NCBI GenBank assembly: GCA_965371445.1
Contig: CBDUYN010000174.1
Location: 1-21,172, forward strand
Direction of reading: 5' to 3'
DNA length: 21,172 nt
From: DASWIG01 sp965371445
GTDB lineage: Bacteria > Acidobacteriota > Thermoanaerobaculia > Multivoradales > J023
The translations under genes and the position numbers were made by a program. Below the pieces are notes generated by a model that searched no databases, was not told the DNA's origin, and was given only the letters and a program-made list of their open reading frames with translations. Below, piece by piece: positions 6,909-16,000 of the stretch (positions are counted from its first letter, which is position 1; each line of letters opens with the position of its first letter).

Positions 6909-8156
6909 CTACCTCCCACTCCGCATCGCCGCGACCGGTTGGATGAGCGCGGCTCGTATCGCCGGCAAGAGGCTGCCGAGCAGTGCCATGACCAGCCCGA
7001 GAGCGAAGCTGACGGTCATCGTCTGTAGGGAGAGCGCCGCCTTGAAGGTCGTCGACAAGGGGAGGTCGGCGCTGAAGTTCTGGGTCACCTGCTCCGCGAG
7101 CTCGATCCCGTGCACCGACAGGTACCAGGACGGGAGCGCCCCGAGCGCCACCCCGACGAGGCCGCCGAGCACCGCGATCGCCGTCGCTTCGAAGACGAAC
7201 AGACCGACGGCGCCGAGACGCCCCATGCCCATCGCGCGGAGCACGCCGATCTCGGCGGTGCGCTCCAGAACCGACATCATCATGGTGTTCCAGACGCCCA
7301 TGGCCGCCAAAAAGACGATGACGAAGATGAGCATCGCCCAGATGCCGTTTAACATCGGCAGCATCTGCAGCCACGGCTCCCTTTCGGACCACGCCTGAAC
7401 CGCGTAGCCGGCCAGCTCGGGGAGGCGTCGCAGCTCGGCCGCCCGCTGGGGAGCGCGCTGGTAGTCGTCGGTGAAGATGAGAATCTCGACGGCACCGCCC
7501 GGAATGTCGGTGAGCCACCGGGCGCGCTCGAGCGACATGAAGATGGCTCTGTCCTGCATGGCGTGGCCGGCCCGGACGAGCCCCACCACCTCCCCCTTGA
7601 GCGGAGACAGGGAGCCGTCCTGGGTCGTTCCCAGGAGGATCACCTCGTCGCCGAGCCTGGCCCCGGCCTCCTCTGCAACCGTCCACCCGAGAACGAGCTC
7701 CTCGGCTCCGTCGTCGAGCCAGCGTCCCTCCACGAGGTTCGCGTCGGCGTCGAGGCGCTCGAGGAAGTACTCCCGAGGAGCGCCCACCGCGAGACCGAAA
7801 ACGTCACCGATCTGCTCGCCGACGCTGACGGTGACCCCGGTCTGCACCTTGGGGTAGGCGGCTTCGACCGCGGGGTGGGCGCGCAGGGCGGCGAGGATGG
7901 GCTCGGCATCCTCGACGTTCTCGTAGAGCGGCATCAGCTGCTCGCGGGCCGCGTAGTCCGGGTCGACCACCCGCAGGTGGCCGACCGCGTCGGTTGCGCT
8001 CTCGAGCATCGCCGAGAAGATCCCGTTCAGCCACGACAGGGAGAGGACCAACATGGCCGTCCCGGCGACCACCATTCCCGCGGTCAGCACCGTGCGAGCG
8101 GGCTTTCGGGTGGCGTTTCGGAACGCGAGCAGGAGGAGTATTCGATGGGTTCTCAT
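6909..8156 (-). CDS. ABC transporter permease, FtsX/MacB type
   Basis: A 415-aa protein with one N-terminal membrane segment (about 20-42), a large periplasmic region (about 45-260) and three C-terminal membrane segments (about 265-291, 313-342, 376-404): the LolC/LolE and MacB topology. The cytosolic coupling part has MMMSVLERTAEIGVLRAMGM, the conserved FtsX motif that contacts the ATPase. Its ATG overlaps the stop of the previous permease by 4 bp (ATGA). It probably forms a heterodimer with that protein, as LolC and LolE do, and transfers mechanical force to the periplasm rather than translocating a substrate through a pore. Confidence 0.9.
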   Translation of the reverse strand: MRTHRILLLLAFRNATRKPARTVLTAGMVVAGTAMLVLSLSWLNGIFSAMLESATDAVGHLRVVDPDYAAREQLMPLYENVEDAEPILAALRAHPAVEAAYPKVQTGVTVSVGEQIGDVFGLAVGAPREYFLERLDADANLVEGRWLDDGAEELVLGWTVAEEAGARLGDEVILLGTTQDGSLSPLKGEVVGLVRAGHAMQDRAIFMSLERARWLTDIPGGAVEILIFTDDYQRAPQRAAELRRLPELAGYAVQAWSEREPWLQMLPMLNGIWAMLIFVIVFLAAMGVWNTMMMSVLERTAEIGVLRAMGMGRLGAVGLFVFEATAIAVLGGLVGVALGALPSWYLSVHGIELAEQVTQNFSADLPLSTTFKAALSLQTMTVSFALGLVMALLGSLLPAIRAALIQPVAAMRSGR

Positions 8157-9373
8157 GGCGCCCTCACCGCGTCGGCAATCGTCATTCGGCTGGCCAAGAA
8201 CGCCGGGTAGACGGACGCCAGGACGGCCACCGCGATCGCCACAAGAGCGGGTACGATGACCGCCGGCAGGGAGTACTGGGTGTAGAGGAAGGTGGAGAAC
8301 TGGAAGTTCCCCATGGCACGGCTCGCAAACCCGGACAGGTCGATGGGCTGGACCGAGAAGTGGTAGGCCAGACCGGCCCCCATGGCCGCGCCGACGATGC
8401 CGGAGAGCGTCCCCATGAGGCCGCCCTCCACCAGGAAGAGCGCGACGATACGTCTCTTGCTCATCCCCAAGGCGCGCAGCGTGCCGACCTCACGGACGCG
8501 CTCGTGGGCCGCCATCAGAATGGTGTTGGCGATCGCGAAGGCACTCATGACGAGCAGGATTCCCACGAGGATGTTCAACGCCTTGCGGCGGATTTTCTGC
8601 ATGCGCAGGAGCTCGTGCGTTTCCTCCTCCCACGTGACGACTTCGAAGCCGTCGCCGAGCATGCGCTCCAGCTCGGACTTGAGGATCCCTGCCTCGTCCC
8701 GGTCGGCCAACCGGATGCCCAGATGACTGGGTTTGTCCGAACGGATCAGGTCGACGGCCAGCGAACGGGCCATGTAGGCCGAGGTGGAGTCGATGGCGTT
8801 GTTGCCGGAAGCGAGAACGCCGGCGACTCTTACCTCCAGCGCGTTGATCGCCCCCTTGTGGGTGCGGCTCTGCAGGATGACGGAGTCGCCGCTCTTCAGC
8901 CCGAGCAGCCTGGCGACGCCGGTGCCGACCAGCACGCCGTCCGCGGCGCTGGCGGGCACTGCGCCGTCCACCTTCCAGGTGGTCCGTCGGAAGACCGCTT
9001 CGTCCCGCCTCTCGTCGGCGCCGACGCAGCGGATCCGCAGGGAGTCGCCCGCGGCGACCGCCGTCGCGACAAAGATCGTCCGCGGCGTCGTGGCCTCGGC
9101 GCGCTCGTCGAGCATGGCGAGCGCGTCGCTCGGGAGGTCGAGCAGCTCGTCGACCGGGTGGTGGAGCCCAAACCTGGGGTAGTCAGCGGGCCGGATGTGG
9201 AGATGGCCCGTCAGCCCGTCCTCCGCCGAGACCACGATGCCCTCCTCCATCCCGCCGAGAAAGGCCTGGCCCATGACCAGGTAGAAGATGCCGACCACGA
9301 TCGCAGCCGTAGACAGCAAGTTGCGCACCTTGTTGCGGAAGAGGTTGCGGAAAGCGAGGTTCAAGAGAACCAT
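8153..9373 (-). CDS. ABC transporter permease, FtsX/MacB type (first of pair)
   Basis: A 406-aa permease with the same four-segment topology: membrane segment at about 13-35, periplasmic domain, then segments at about 264-287, 307-337 and 367-395. The coupling motif reads MAAHERVREVGTLRALGMSKRRI. The start codon shares one base with the stop of the ATPase gene (TGATG), indicating coupled translation and equal stoichiometry. It differs clearly in sequence from the second permease, so this is not a recent duplication; the pair fits a LolCE-like heterodimer. Confidence 0.9.
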   Translation of the reverse strand: MVLLNLAFRNLFRNKVRNLLSTAAIVVGIFYLVMGQAFLGGMEEGIVVSAEDGLTGHLHIRPADYPRFGLHHPVDELLDLPSDALAMLDERAEATTPRTIFVATAVAAGDSLRIRCVGADERRDEAVFRRTTWKVDGAVPASAADGVLVGTGVARLLGLKSGDSVILQSRTHKGAINALEVRVAGVLASGNNAIDSTSAYMARSLAVDLIRSDKPSHLGIRLADRDEAGILKSELERMLGDGFEVVTWEEETHELLRMQKIRRKALNILVGILLVMSAFAIANTILMAAHERVREVGTLRALGMSKRRIVALFLVEGGLMGTLSGIVGAAMGAGLAYHFSVQPIDLSGFASRAMGNFQFSTFLYTQYSLPAVIVPALVAIAVAVLASVYPAFLASRMTIADAVRAP

Positions 9374-10056
9374 CAGGCGCCCCTCGTCTGGTCACTGGCG
9401 ACCTGCCCGTCGCGCAGGGTCACCACGCGACGGGCGTGGGCGACCACCATCGGATCGTGGGTGGAGAAAAGGAAGGTCGTTCCGCGCTTCTGGTTCAAGA
9501 TCCGCATCAGATTGACGACCGCCTTGCCGTTGGTCGAGTCGAGGTTCGCGGTCGGCTCGTCGGCGATGACCAACCCCGGTCTCTTGACGAGAGCACGGGC
9601 GATGGCCACCCGCTGCTGCTGCCCGCCGGAGAGCTGGTTGGGCCGCCGTTTCCCGAGGCCTTCGAGCCCCACCTCCGCGAGCAGCGCCAGGGCCTCCTGG
9701 CGCCCCCCGCCCCCGCCCGCGAGCTGCACCGACAGCTCCACGTTCTCCAGCGCGGTCAGCACCGGAATGAGGTTGAAGGACTGGAAGATGAAACCGATGC
9801 GCTCGGCACGCAGGTGCGCGAGAGCCCCGTCGCTGAGTGTCGCGGTCGAGCTTCCTTCGATCAGCACTTCGCCGGAGGTCGGGTTGTCGAGGCAGCCGAC
9901 CTGGTTGAGCAGGGTCGTCTTTCCCGACCCCGAGGGACCGACAATGGCGATGAGCTCCCCGGCCTCAATGGACAGGTCGACGTTCCGGATGGCGTGGACC
10001 TGGGTGGGGCCACTGCCGTAGGTCTTGGTCACGGATCGCAGCTCGCAAATCGACAT
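9373..10056 (-). CDS. ABC transporter ATP-binding protein, LolD/MacB type
   Basis: A 227-aa ATPase of normal length for LolD-type proteins. Walker A GPSGSGKT at 40-47, Q-loop Q92 in FIFQSFNLIP, signature LSGGQQQR at 142-149, Walker B LVIADE at 162-167, D-loop NLD at 171-173, H-loop H200 (STHD): all intact. The FQSFNLIP-TALENV segment is typical of the subfamily that pairs with FtsX-like permeases. It is encoded between the outer-membrane protein and the two permeases, 16 bp after the stop of the former, with AGAGGA upstream of its ATG. It would power the complex at the inner membrane. Confidence 0.95.
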   Translation of the reverse strand: MSICELRSVTKTYGSGPTQVHAIRNVDLSIEAGELIAIVGPSGSGKTTLLNQVGCLDNPTSGEVLIEGSSTATLSDGALAHLRAERIGFIFQSFNLIPVLTALENVELSVQLAGGGGGRQEALALLAEVGLEGLGKRRPNQLSGGQQQRVAIARALVKRPGLVIADEPTANLDSTNGKAVVNLMRILNQKRGTTFLFSTHDPMVVAHARRVVTLRDGQVASDQTRGA

Positions 10057-10072
10057 CGCGGGGTCCTCTCAC

Positions 10073-11401
10073 TCAAAAGCTCGCGCGGGTCCAGACGGTA
10101 ATCGAGGCGTCGGGGACCATTCCCGAGAGGTCGGCCTGGAAGACTCCGAGGGTTCCGAGGTCCCGGACGATCTTGAAGTCGTCGGCGGCGGGTTTGAGCT
10201 CGCCACCGTCGCCCCACAGCTTGTAGGGGATCTGCGCGGTCACGGAGACGTCGAGCCAGCCTCGGGGGCGGATGGTGATGGAAGGAGCGAAGCTGCCGGT
10301 GCCGTCTCCGAGGTTCTGCAAGGCGGAGAGGCTCGTCGAGACGGCGGGGGAGAAGCTGAGGTAAGCCGCCAGCAGAAGGTAGTCGCGGCCGCTGAGCAGC
10401 GGGGCGAACGGATCGTCACCACCGTCGGCGGCAAAGAGGCCGAGGCTCTCCAGGTCGCAGCGGCAATCGGGAGGCTCGACGCCTGGGCCGAGCCCGGCGC
10501 TCGCGGGATCGCTTTGCGAGTCGCCCGCCCCGTTGCGGTAGTACTCACCGGTCACGATCAGGCCGTCGCGCACCGCGAACGAGTAGTCGATGCCGAAGGC
10601 GATCTCTTCGTACTCGGTTTCCCGCAGGTGCAGGGCGGCCTCGAGCCAGTAGCCGACGCCGAGGGTCCCCCTGACGTCGATCCCGACGATGCCGTCGCCG
10701 TCTACGCCGCCGTCGCTCCGGTAGGCGGCGACCAGCGCCAGGTCGGTCTGGCCGTAGCTCAGACGGAGGCGAGCCGCGGTCCGCAAGGCATCCCAGTCGT
10801 CGTTCGTCGCCACCACCCCGGTGAAGTCGCCGGACTGCGAGAGCGGAACCGTTGCCCGCGCCGCGTAGACGCCGCGGCGGGGTCGCCACGGCTCGGCGAA
10901 GAAGAGCTCTGGGAAGGGATCGGTCGGGTTGATGAGCTGGGCCGAGCCCCAGTGCAGGGCCTGGCGACCGACTCGCAGATCCAGCGAGGGCAAATAGACG
11001 TCGAGGTGGAACCTGCTGACGTCCAGGTAGGCGTCGCCGTCCTCGAAACCGAGCACCTCATGGCTGCGCTCGGGCCAGGTGCATTGCGCCAGTTCGAAAA
11101 GAGGACCGAAGTCCGACTCCTCGAGAGTCCGCTGAAGCTCCTCCTGGGTGTCCCGGCCTTGCAGGAAGGCCACCTCGAGCGTGGTCAGCAGCCGGGCTCG
11201 CGGAGCGAGGACGACCTCGACGGAGGGACGGTAGCGCTCGATCGTCTGCCAGCTCTTGCCCTCCACGCCGACGGCATCACTCGCGCGGACCTCGACGAAG
11301 CCGCTGACGTCCTGGGCCCGGAGCGCCGAGGGCGCCAGCAGGAGGCCGGCGAGGGCCACCGACACCAGGCGGCAGAGGTGGCTCAGGTCCGTCGTTTCCA
11401 T
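10073..11401 (-). CDS. Outer-membrane beta-barrel protein, first gene of the ABC operon
   Basis: A 442-aa protein. A signal peptide covers about 1-30 (cleavage after ALRA, before QDVSG). The remainder consists of alternating polar/hydrophobic strands (RFHLDVYLPSLDLRVGRQAL, LALVAAYRSD, YWLEAALHLRETEYEEIAFG) and ends in Phe (TRASF), as outer-membrane barrels do. The segment VGRQALHWGSAQLINPTDPF is a conserved feature I associate with DUF1302-like barrels that sit near exporters and LolA-like proteins. I start it at the ATG at 11401 because the signal peptide begins there and AAGGA precedes it; the open frame extends further but has no secretory character. It may be the outer-membrane endpoint of the pathway formed by the ABC proteins and the LolA-like carrier. 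Confidence 0.85.
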   Translation of the reverse strand: METTDLSHLCRLVSVALAGLLLAPSALRAQDVSGFVEVRASDAVGVEGKSWQTIERYRPSVEVVLAPRARLLTTLEVAFLQGRDTQEELQRTLEESDFGPLFELAQCTWPERSHEVLGFEDGDAYLDVSRFHLDVYLPSLDLRVGRQALHWGSAQLINPTDPFPELFFAEPWRPRRGVYAARATVPLSQSGDFTGVVATNDDWDALRTAARLRLSYGQTDLALVAAYRSDGGVDGDGIVGIDVRGTLGVGYWLEAALHLRETEYEEIAFGIDYSFAVRDGLIVTGEYYRNGAGDSQSDPASAGLGPGVEPPDCRCDLESLGLFAADGGDDPFAPLLSGRDYLLLAAYLSFSPAVSTSLSALQNLGDGTGSFAPSITIRPRGWLDVSVTAQIPYKLWGDGGELKPAADDFKIVRDLGTLGVFQADLSGMVPDASITVWTRASF

Positions 11402-11706
11402 CACATCCTTGACCTTAGCAGCAGGACGCTCCGGTGAAATGATGGAATGAAGAGGTTTCGATGAGGCGGCGGTGAGTGTGGCCGAGGCGCTCCTGATGTC
11501 GTAGCGGGCCGGCAGGCGCGGTCCCATAAGCTCGAGGTAGAGCCGTCCGTCCGGGCCGCGGCCGATGAGCTCGCCTCGTCGTGCAAACATGGCGCCTGCT
11601 GTGAGCCCTGCCGGCTCGCCCCTCTCTAGGGTGCCACGGTAACCGCCGAAGTGGGTGGCGGGCAGGCTACCCGGGACCTGCCGTGGACTGGTGGCCGGCC
11701 ATCGGG

Positions 11707-11724
11707 TAGGATGACGACAAGGGA
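11707..11724 (+). promoter_or_regulatory. Possible -10 box and ribosome binding site of the 78-aa gene
   Basis: TAGGAT at 11707-11712 resembles a -10 box, and AAGGGA at 11719-11724 is a Shine-Dalgarno 7 bp before the ATG at 11732. The site decides for this ATG over earlier starts in the same frame. The preceding 11402-11706 shows no gene on either strand that I would support; it must hold the divergent promoter of the outer-membrane operon. Confidence 0.45.
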
Positions 11725-11731
11725 ACCCACC

Positions 11732-11968
11732 ATGCCACAACCACCGTACTCGAAGGACAGCTTGCCCATGAAGCGGGTCTCGCGGCGTGGCGACGGTGAG
11801 GACGTCCTGCGGGACGTCGCGATCCTCCAGCGCACGGTCAACCGGCTACGGGGTTGCGGCCTCGTCCCGAAAGGCGTGTACCGCTTTGACTCCCACGAGG
11901 AAGCCGACGCATGGATGACGCGTCAGATCGCGGCGACCCACGCGCGCCGGAGCTTGAAGACCTCCTGA
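11732..11968 (+). CDS. Small protein preceding a nucleotidyltransferase
   Basis: A 78-aa basic, helical protein (KRVSRRGDGEDVLRDVAI, then HEEADAWMTRQIAATHARR). No domain is recognised with certainty. It overlaps the following nucleotidyltransferase ORF by 58 bp, an arrangement seen where a small protein and an AbiEii/MNT-like nucleotidyltransferase form a unit; in that case it could be the partner or antitoxin. The overlap and its own ribosome binding site support a real gene. Its partner is broken, so it may be a leftover. Confidence 0.6.
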   Translation: MPQPPYSKDSLPMKRVSRRGDGEDVLRDVAILQRTVNRLRGCGLVPKGVYRFDSHEEADAWMTRQIAATHARRSLKTS

Positions 11969-12219
11969 ATCTCTGCGCCGCTCTCCACCGCGAGGAGGTC
12001 CGCTACGTCCTGATCGGTGGCTTCGCCGTCATCCTTCACGGCTGGGTCCGTGCGACCAAGGACGTCGACCTGCTCGTCGACGTCTCGGTGCCAAACATCC
12101 AGGCCCTCAAGCGGGCCATGTCGGTCCTGCCCGACAATGCGGTCGCCCTGATCGAGGACGACATCCGAACCAAATAGACCGTGCGGGCAAGTGATGCGAT
12201 AGACGTCAACTTCCTACGC
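11911..12219 (+). pseudogene. Nucleotidyltransferase (AbiEii/MNT-like), interrupted and truncated
   Basis: The frame from 11911 reads EEVRYVLIGGFAVILHGW, then TKDVDLLVDVS: the strand-GGxAVxxHG-helix and DVDLLV motifs of a polymerase-beta-type nucleotidyltransferase, with the catalytic Asp pair in DVD. It stops at TAG (12175-12177) after IEDDIRTK. The same frame continues with TVRASDAIDVNFLRMK, which resembles the usual next segment of the family (YTVVRVADEIVVDLM), so the TAG replaces what is normally an aromatic codon. After about 12220 the similarity ends and the SDR gene begins. The original protein would be about twice as long, so both a nonsense change and loss of the 3' part have occurred. 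The product is probably inactive. Confidence 0.7.
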
Positions 12220-12999
12220 ATGAAAATCGAGGAGGAGGCCAAACTGAAAACCACGGCCGGACCAGCCAGCAATCCCGAAGAGAACCAGGCTCCTCGCTCG
12301 GCCTTGATCGCTGGCGCCACGGGCCTGGTCGGAGGTTTCCTCCTGGACAGCCTCTTGAAGGAGGACCTCTACCACCACGTCGGGGCTCTCGTACGCAGGC
12401 CCCTCGACCGACAGCACCCGAAGCTGAGATCGGTTGTCGCCGACTTCGATCGACTCGACGAGACGGCCGACGACTTTCGGGTCGACGACGTCTTCTGCTG
12501 CCTGGGGACGACGATCAAGACGGCCGGCTCCCAGGCCGCGTTCCGCAAGGTCGACCACGACTACGTCGCGACGATCGCCCGTCTCGGGCGTGCCGCGGGC
12601 GCGCGCCGCTTCCTTCTCGTCTCGTCGATCGGAGCCGACGCGTCGACGAGCAACTTCTACTTGAGCGTCAAGGGCGCCGCCGAGGATGCCGCCCTGGCCT
12701 GCGGTTATCCCGAGCTCCACGTCTTCCGTCCCGGTCAGCTGACGGGACCCCGGCTGGAAAACCGTCCGGGGGAACGCGCCGCGATCCTCGTCACGCGGCT
12801 CGTGACCCCTCTCCTCGGAGGAGGGCTCCGCCGGTATCGTCCGGTCCATGCGCGGACCGTCGCTTTGGCGATGGTGGGCGCGGCAAGGGCCGGGGGCGCC
12901 GGACGACAGGTCTATGCGTTCGACGACATCGTCCGCCTGGCGGAGCACCGACGGGACGTTGATGCGGCTGGGTCTCCGGCGAAGGCTGGCGCGAGGTAG
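12220..12999 (+). CDS. Atypical short-chain dehydrogenase/reductase, HTATIP2-like
   Basis: A protein of up to 259 aa. The Rossmann motif GATGLVGG is at about 32-39, followed by CCLGTTIKTAGSQAAFRKVDHDY, which is characteristic of the HTATIP2/TIP30-like NAD(P)-binding family, then LLVSSIGADAST, YLSVK with Tyr147 and Lys151 of the YxxxK motif, and FRPGQLTGPR. These give an NAD(P)H-dependent oxidoreductase with unknown substrate, cytosolic. The first 25 residues before the Rossmann strand are an extension derived from the broken nucleotidyltransferase. The ATG at 12220 has no Shine-Dalgarno, while a GAGGAGGAGG run precedes a CTG at 12244, so translation may begin there. It is 26 bp upstream of the 1340-aa gene and likely co-transcribed with it. 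Confidence 0.85.
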   Translation: MKIEEEAKLKTTAGPASNPEENQAPRSALIAGATGLVGGFLLDSLLKEDLYHHVGALVRRPLDRQHPKLRSVVADFDRLDETADDFRVDDVFCCLGTTIKTAGSQAAFRKVDHDYVATIARLGRAAGARRFLLVSSIGADASTSNFYLSVKGAAEDAALACGYPELHVFRPGQLTGPRLENRPGERAAILVTRLVTPLLGGGLRRYRPVHARTVALAMVGAARAGGAGRQVYAFDDIVRLAEHRRDVDAAGSPAKAGAR

Positions 13000-13025
13000 A
13001 TACCCGAAGCCCCGGGCGAGCAGCG

Positions 13026-16000
13026 ATGGGACGACGACACCAAAAGCGAAAGCGCTCTCCCGAGCCGCGGGACGTCCTGACGGGCCGCGTCGAGGTGAAG
13101 TCGACGGAGCTCATCGAGCTGATCCACCGTGTGAACCCGACGGGCCGCGAGCTCGACGCCACGCAAGAGGCGGAGCGTTACCGGCAGAAGGCCGAGCTCC
13201 AGAGCCTCCTGATCCGACGCCACGGCGACGAGCATCTCGTGGTGACGCCGGCCGAGGACGAGGGCGTCGTCAGCCTGAGCCACCGCGGCGGGGCCCGCGA
13301 CGCCTGCCATGCCGTCCTCGACGAGCTCGACCCGGACGCGCGCGCCTGGGTCCGGCGACGCCTCGACCTCGCGGCCTCAGTGTCTCCCCCCCTTGATCCC
13401 CCCGAGGGGACAGGGAGCACCGAAACGACCGGGGACGACGTCGCGGACCGTCGCGGCCGCAAGCCCACCCCGCCGACGGCGTCCACGCCCGGACCGGCGG
13501 AAAGCCCTGAGGAGCTCCTCGTGACCGCCGAGCAAGCCCTCGAAGAATATGACTACGACCGCGCCGAGCGTTGTCTGCGGCAGGCCTTCGACTTGAGCGG
13601 CGGCGCCCTGTCGACGGCGCGCCCGCTCCTCACCTTCCTCGCCGACCAGCTCGGCCAGGACGACGCGGTCCTGGCGCTCGAAGGACGGCTCGCGTCCGCC
13701 GCCGCGTCGCATCCCGACCTGCGGACGATCCTCGCCCTCGCCGCCGCCCGTCAAGGCGACGCCGACGGCGCGGTCCGACGCGTCACGGGGATCGAGGACC
13801 ATCCGCGCCTCGCGGAGGTCGAGGCGGCCCTCGCGGCCGCGGCTCTGGGACGCGGCGACGCCGAGGCCGCCGTCCGGCATCGCGATGCCGTGGCGGCGCA
13901 CGATCCCGGGCACCCGCGCCTCGCCACCCTCGAGCGTGACCTGGCCGAGCTGCGCGCCCGCGGCCGGCAGGCCGCCGAGGAGGCCCTCGAGCGCCGCTAC
14001 CGCGCCGCGGGGGCGGAAGCCATGGAGCAGGCGGCCCGTGACCTCCTCGACCACTGGGGCGAGAGCGACCTCGCCCGTCGCATCCTGCGCGAGATTGCCG
14101 CCGCTCACCGCGAAGAGCAGGTTGCCGAGCACCTGGAGCGCGGCGAGAGCGACCTCGCCGACGAACGCTTCGCCGCCGCCGTCCGCCACTTCCAGGCCGC
14201 GCTCGACGCGGGCTGCAAAGACCGCGAGCTGCCGGAGCGGATCGCCGACCTCCAGGCGCGGGCTCGCCAAAGTGCCGACGCAGAGCGTCTCGCCGCCGTC
14301 GTCGCACGCTTCCCCCCGACGCCGGATGCCGCGAATGTCGCGGACACCACGCCCTATCTGACCTACCTGGACCTGCCTGCGCACCTGCGGCGGCAAGCGC
14401 GGCAAGCCCTCGACTCGCGGCGGCTTGAGCTTCTCGAAGAGGCGCTCCCGGCGGAGTCGTTGTCGGGAGCGAAGGCCCAGGCGCTGGTCGCCGGGGTCCT
14501 GGCGTTGGAGCGCGCCCGGACGGCGCTCGGCCGCGACGAGCCGGCCGCCGCTCTCGACGAGCTGACGTCGCACCAGCACGCCCTGCGCGCCCTCGACGAG
14601 GCCCGCCGGCTCGAGGACGAGGCCCGCGCCCAACTCGCCGCGGCCAAGCGGGACGCCGCCGCCGCCCAGCTCCGCGCGGCTCGCCGCGCCTTCTCGGCCG
14701 GCGATCTCGAAGCGGCCCGGCAGGCCCTTCTCACCCTCGCGCTCACCGACCTCGACCCCGCTGCACGGCAACGGGCCGAGACGTTTCGACGCCGACTGGA
14801 CCGCGCCGAGACAGCCGAACGCCTGGAACAGGAGGCCGCGCAGCACGAGGCCGCGGGCGACCTCGTCGGAGCGCTCGAGCGGATGCGGCAGTTGGCCGAC
14901 GCCGGAGACGACGAAGACGCCCGACAGCGGTGGCAGGATCGCTCCACAGCCCTCGAGGGCCGCCTGCGCCAGGCCTGGCGCGTCGAGGTCTCGGAGGAGG
15001 CGACGCCCCTCGCCGAGCAGCTCGACGTCATCCCGGATCCCGGCTTCACCTCGGATCTGGGAGCGTGGCTCGACGACGAAGGCGAAGAGCTCGTCCTGAC
15101 GACCTGTTGGGGCGACGAGCTCTTCGTCCGTGTCGTCGACGTGGCGAGCCGCACGGTCCGGCGGCAGATCTCGCTACGATTGCCGTGCGCTCTGGAAAGG
15201 CCGGAGTCGGTCCGCGATGGGGATCGTCTGCTGCTCGCCGGGGCTCCCGGCGCCTACCTGGAGCTGGGGCTTGCGGACGCCCGGATCGTGACGTGGCGCC
15301 GGCTCGACGAGATCGTCCCTCCCGGTTTCCGCGTCGCCACGGCGCAACCGCTGCCGGGCGGCAGGTTCCTGTGGCTCCGGCTCGAAGCTCCGAAAAAGCC
15401 CGACGAGCGTATCTTGGTGATCGACACGAGAACGTTCCGCATTGCCCGGAGCCTCGAAAAGACGGGTTGGCAGACGGTGTTGCTCGGGGCCGAAGGGCCG
15501 CGCGTCCTCTGCGACGACGCCGCCGGCTACCGACTCTACAGCGACCGTGGGACCCTGGAGACGAGGGAGTCGATCGAGGGCGAGGATCACACCGGCTTCG
15601 CGGCTTCGGGTCCACCCCGCGGCGAGTCGCTGCTCTCGTTGTTGCTCGGCCCGGCTGACGTGCTACGAGCCGCCGCGGACGCCGTCGCGGACCTCGAAGG
15701 AAACGGCGCCGAGACGCCGGCTGACGGCCAAGCCGACGAAGCCTACCTGCCGGGGGAGGACCAGGAGACGAGCGTCCTCCTCGCGCGCATGGACGCCTCA
15801 CCGGACGGCGAGCGGATGGAATGCTCCTCGATCCTGCCCCTGCTCGCCAATCCCGACGGGGCACATTCGATCGCCAGCGACCTGACGGCGGAGCTCACTT
15901 TCACACTCGTCGTGACGCCGGCCGAGGAACGGGAGCTATTGGCCTTCGACACTTCTGGACCGCAGCTGCATTCTCTGTACAAGGTCGAAGCACCCTTCGA

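Noticed and set aside
6133..7686. 517-aa frame extending the LolA-like gene upstream
   Set aside because: The N-terminal 260 residues are a shadow of the permease; the signal peptide and ribosome binding site place the start at 6906.
7994..10021. 675-aa plus-strand ORF opposite the ABC genes
   Set aside because: Antisense to three conserved genes, with His/Asp/Gly-rich shadow composition.
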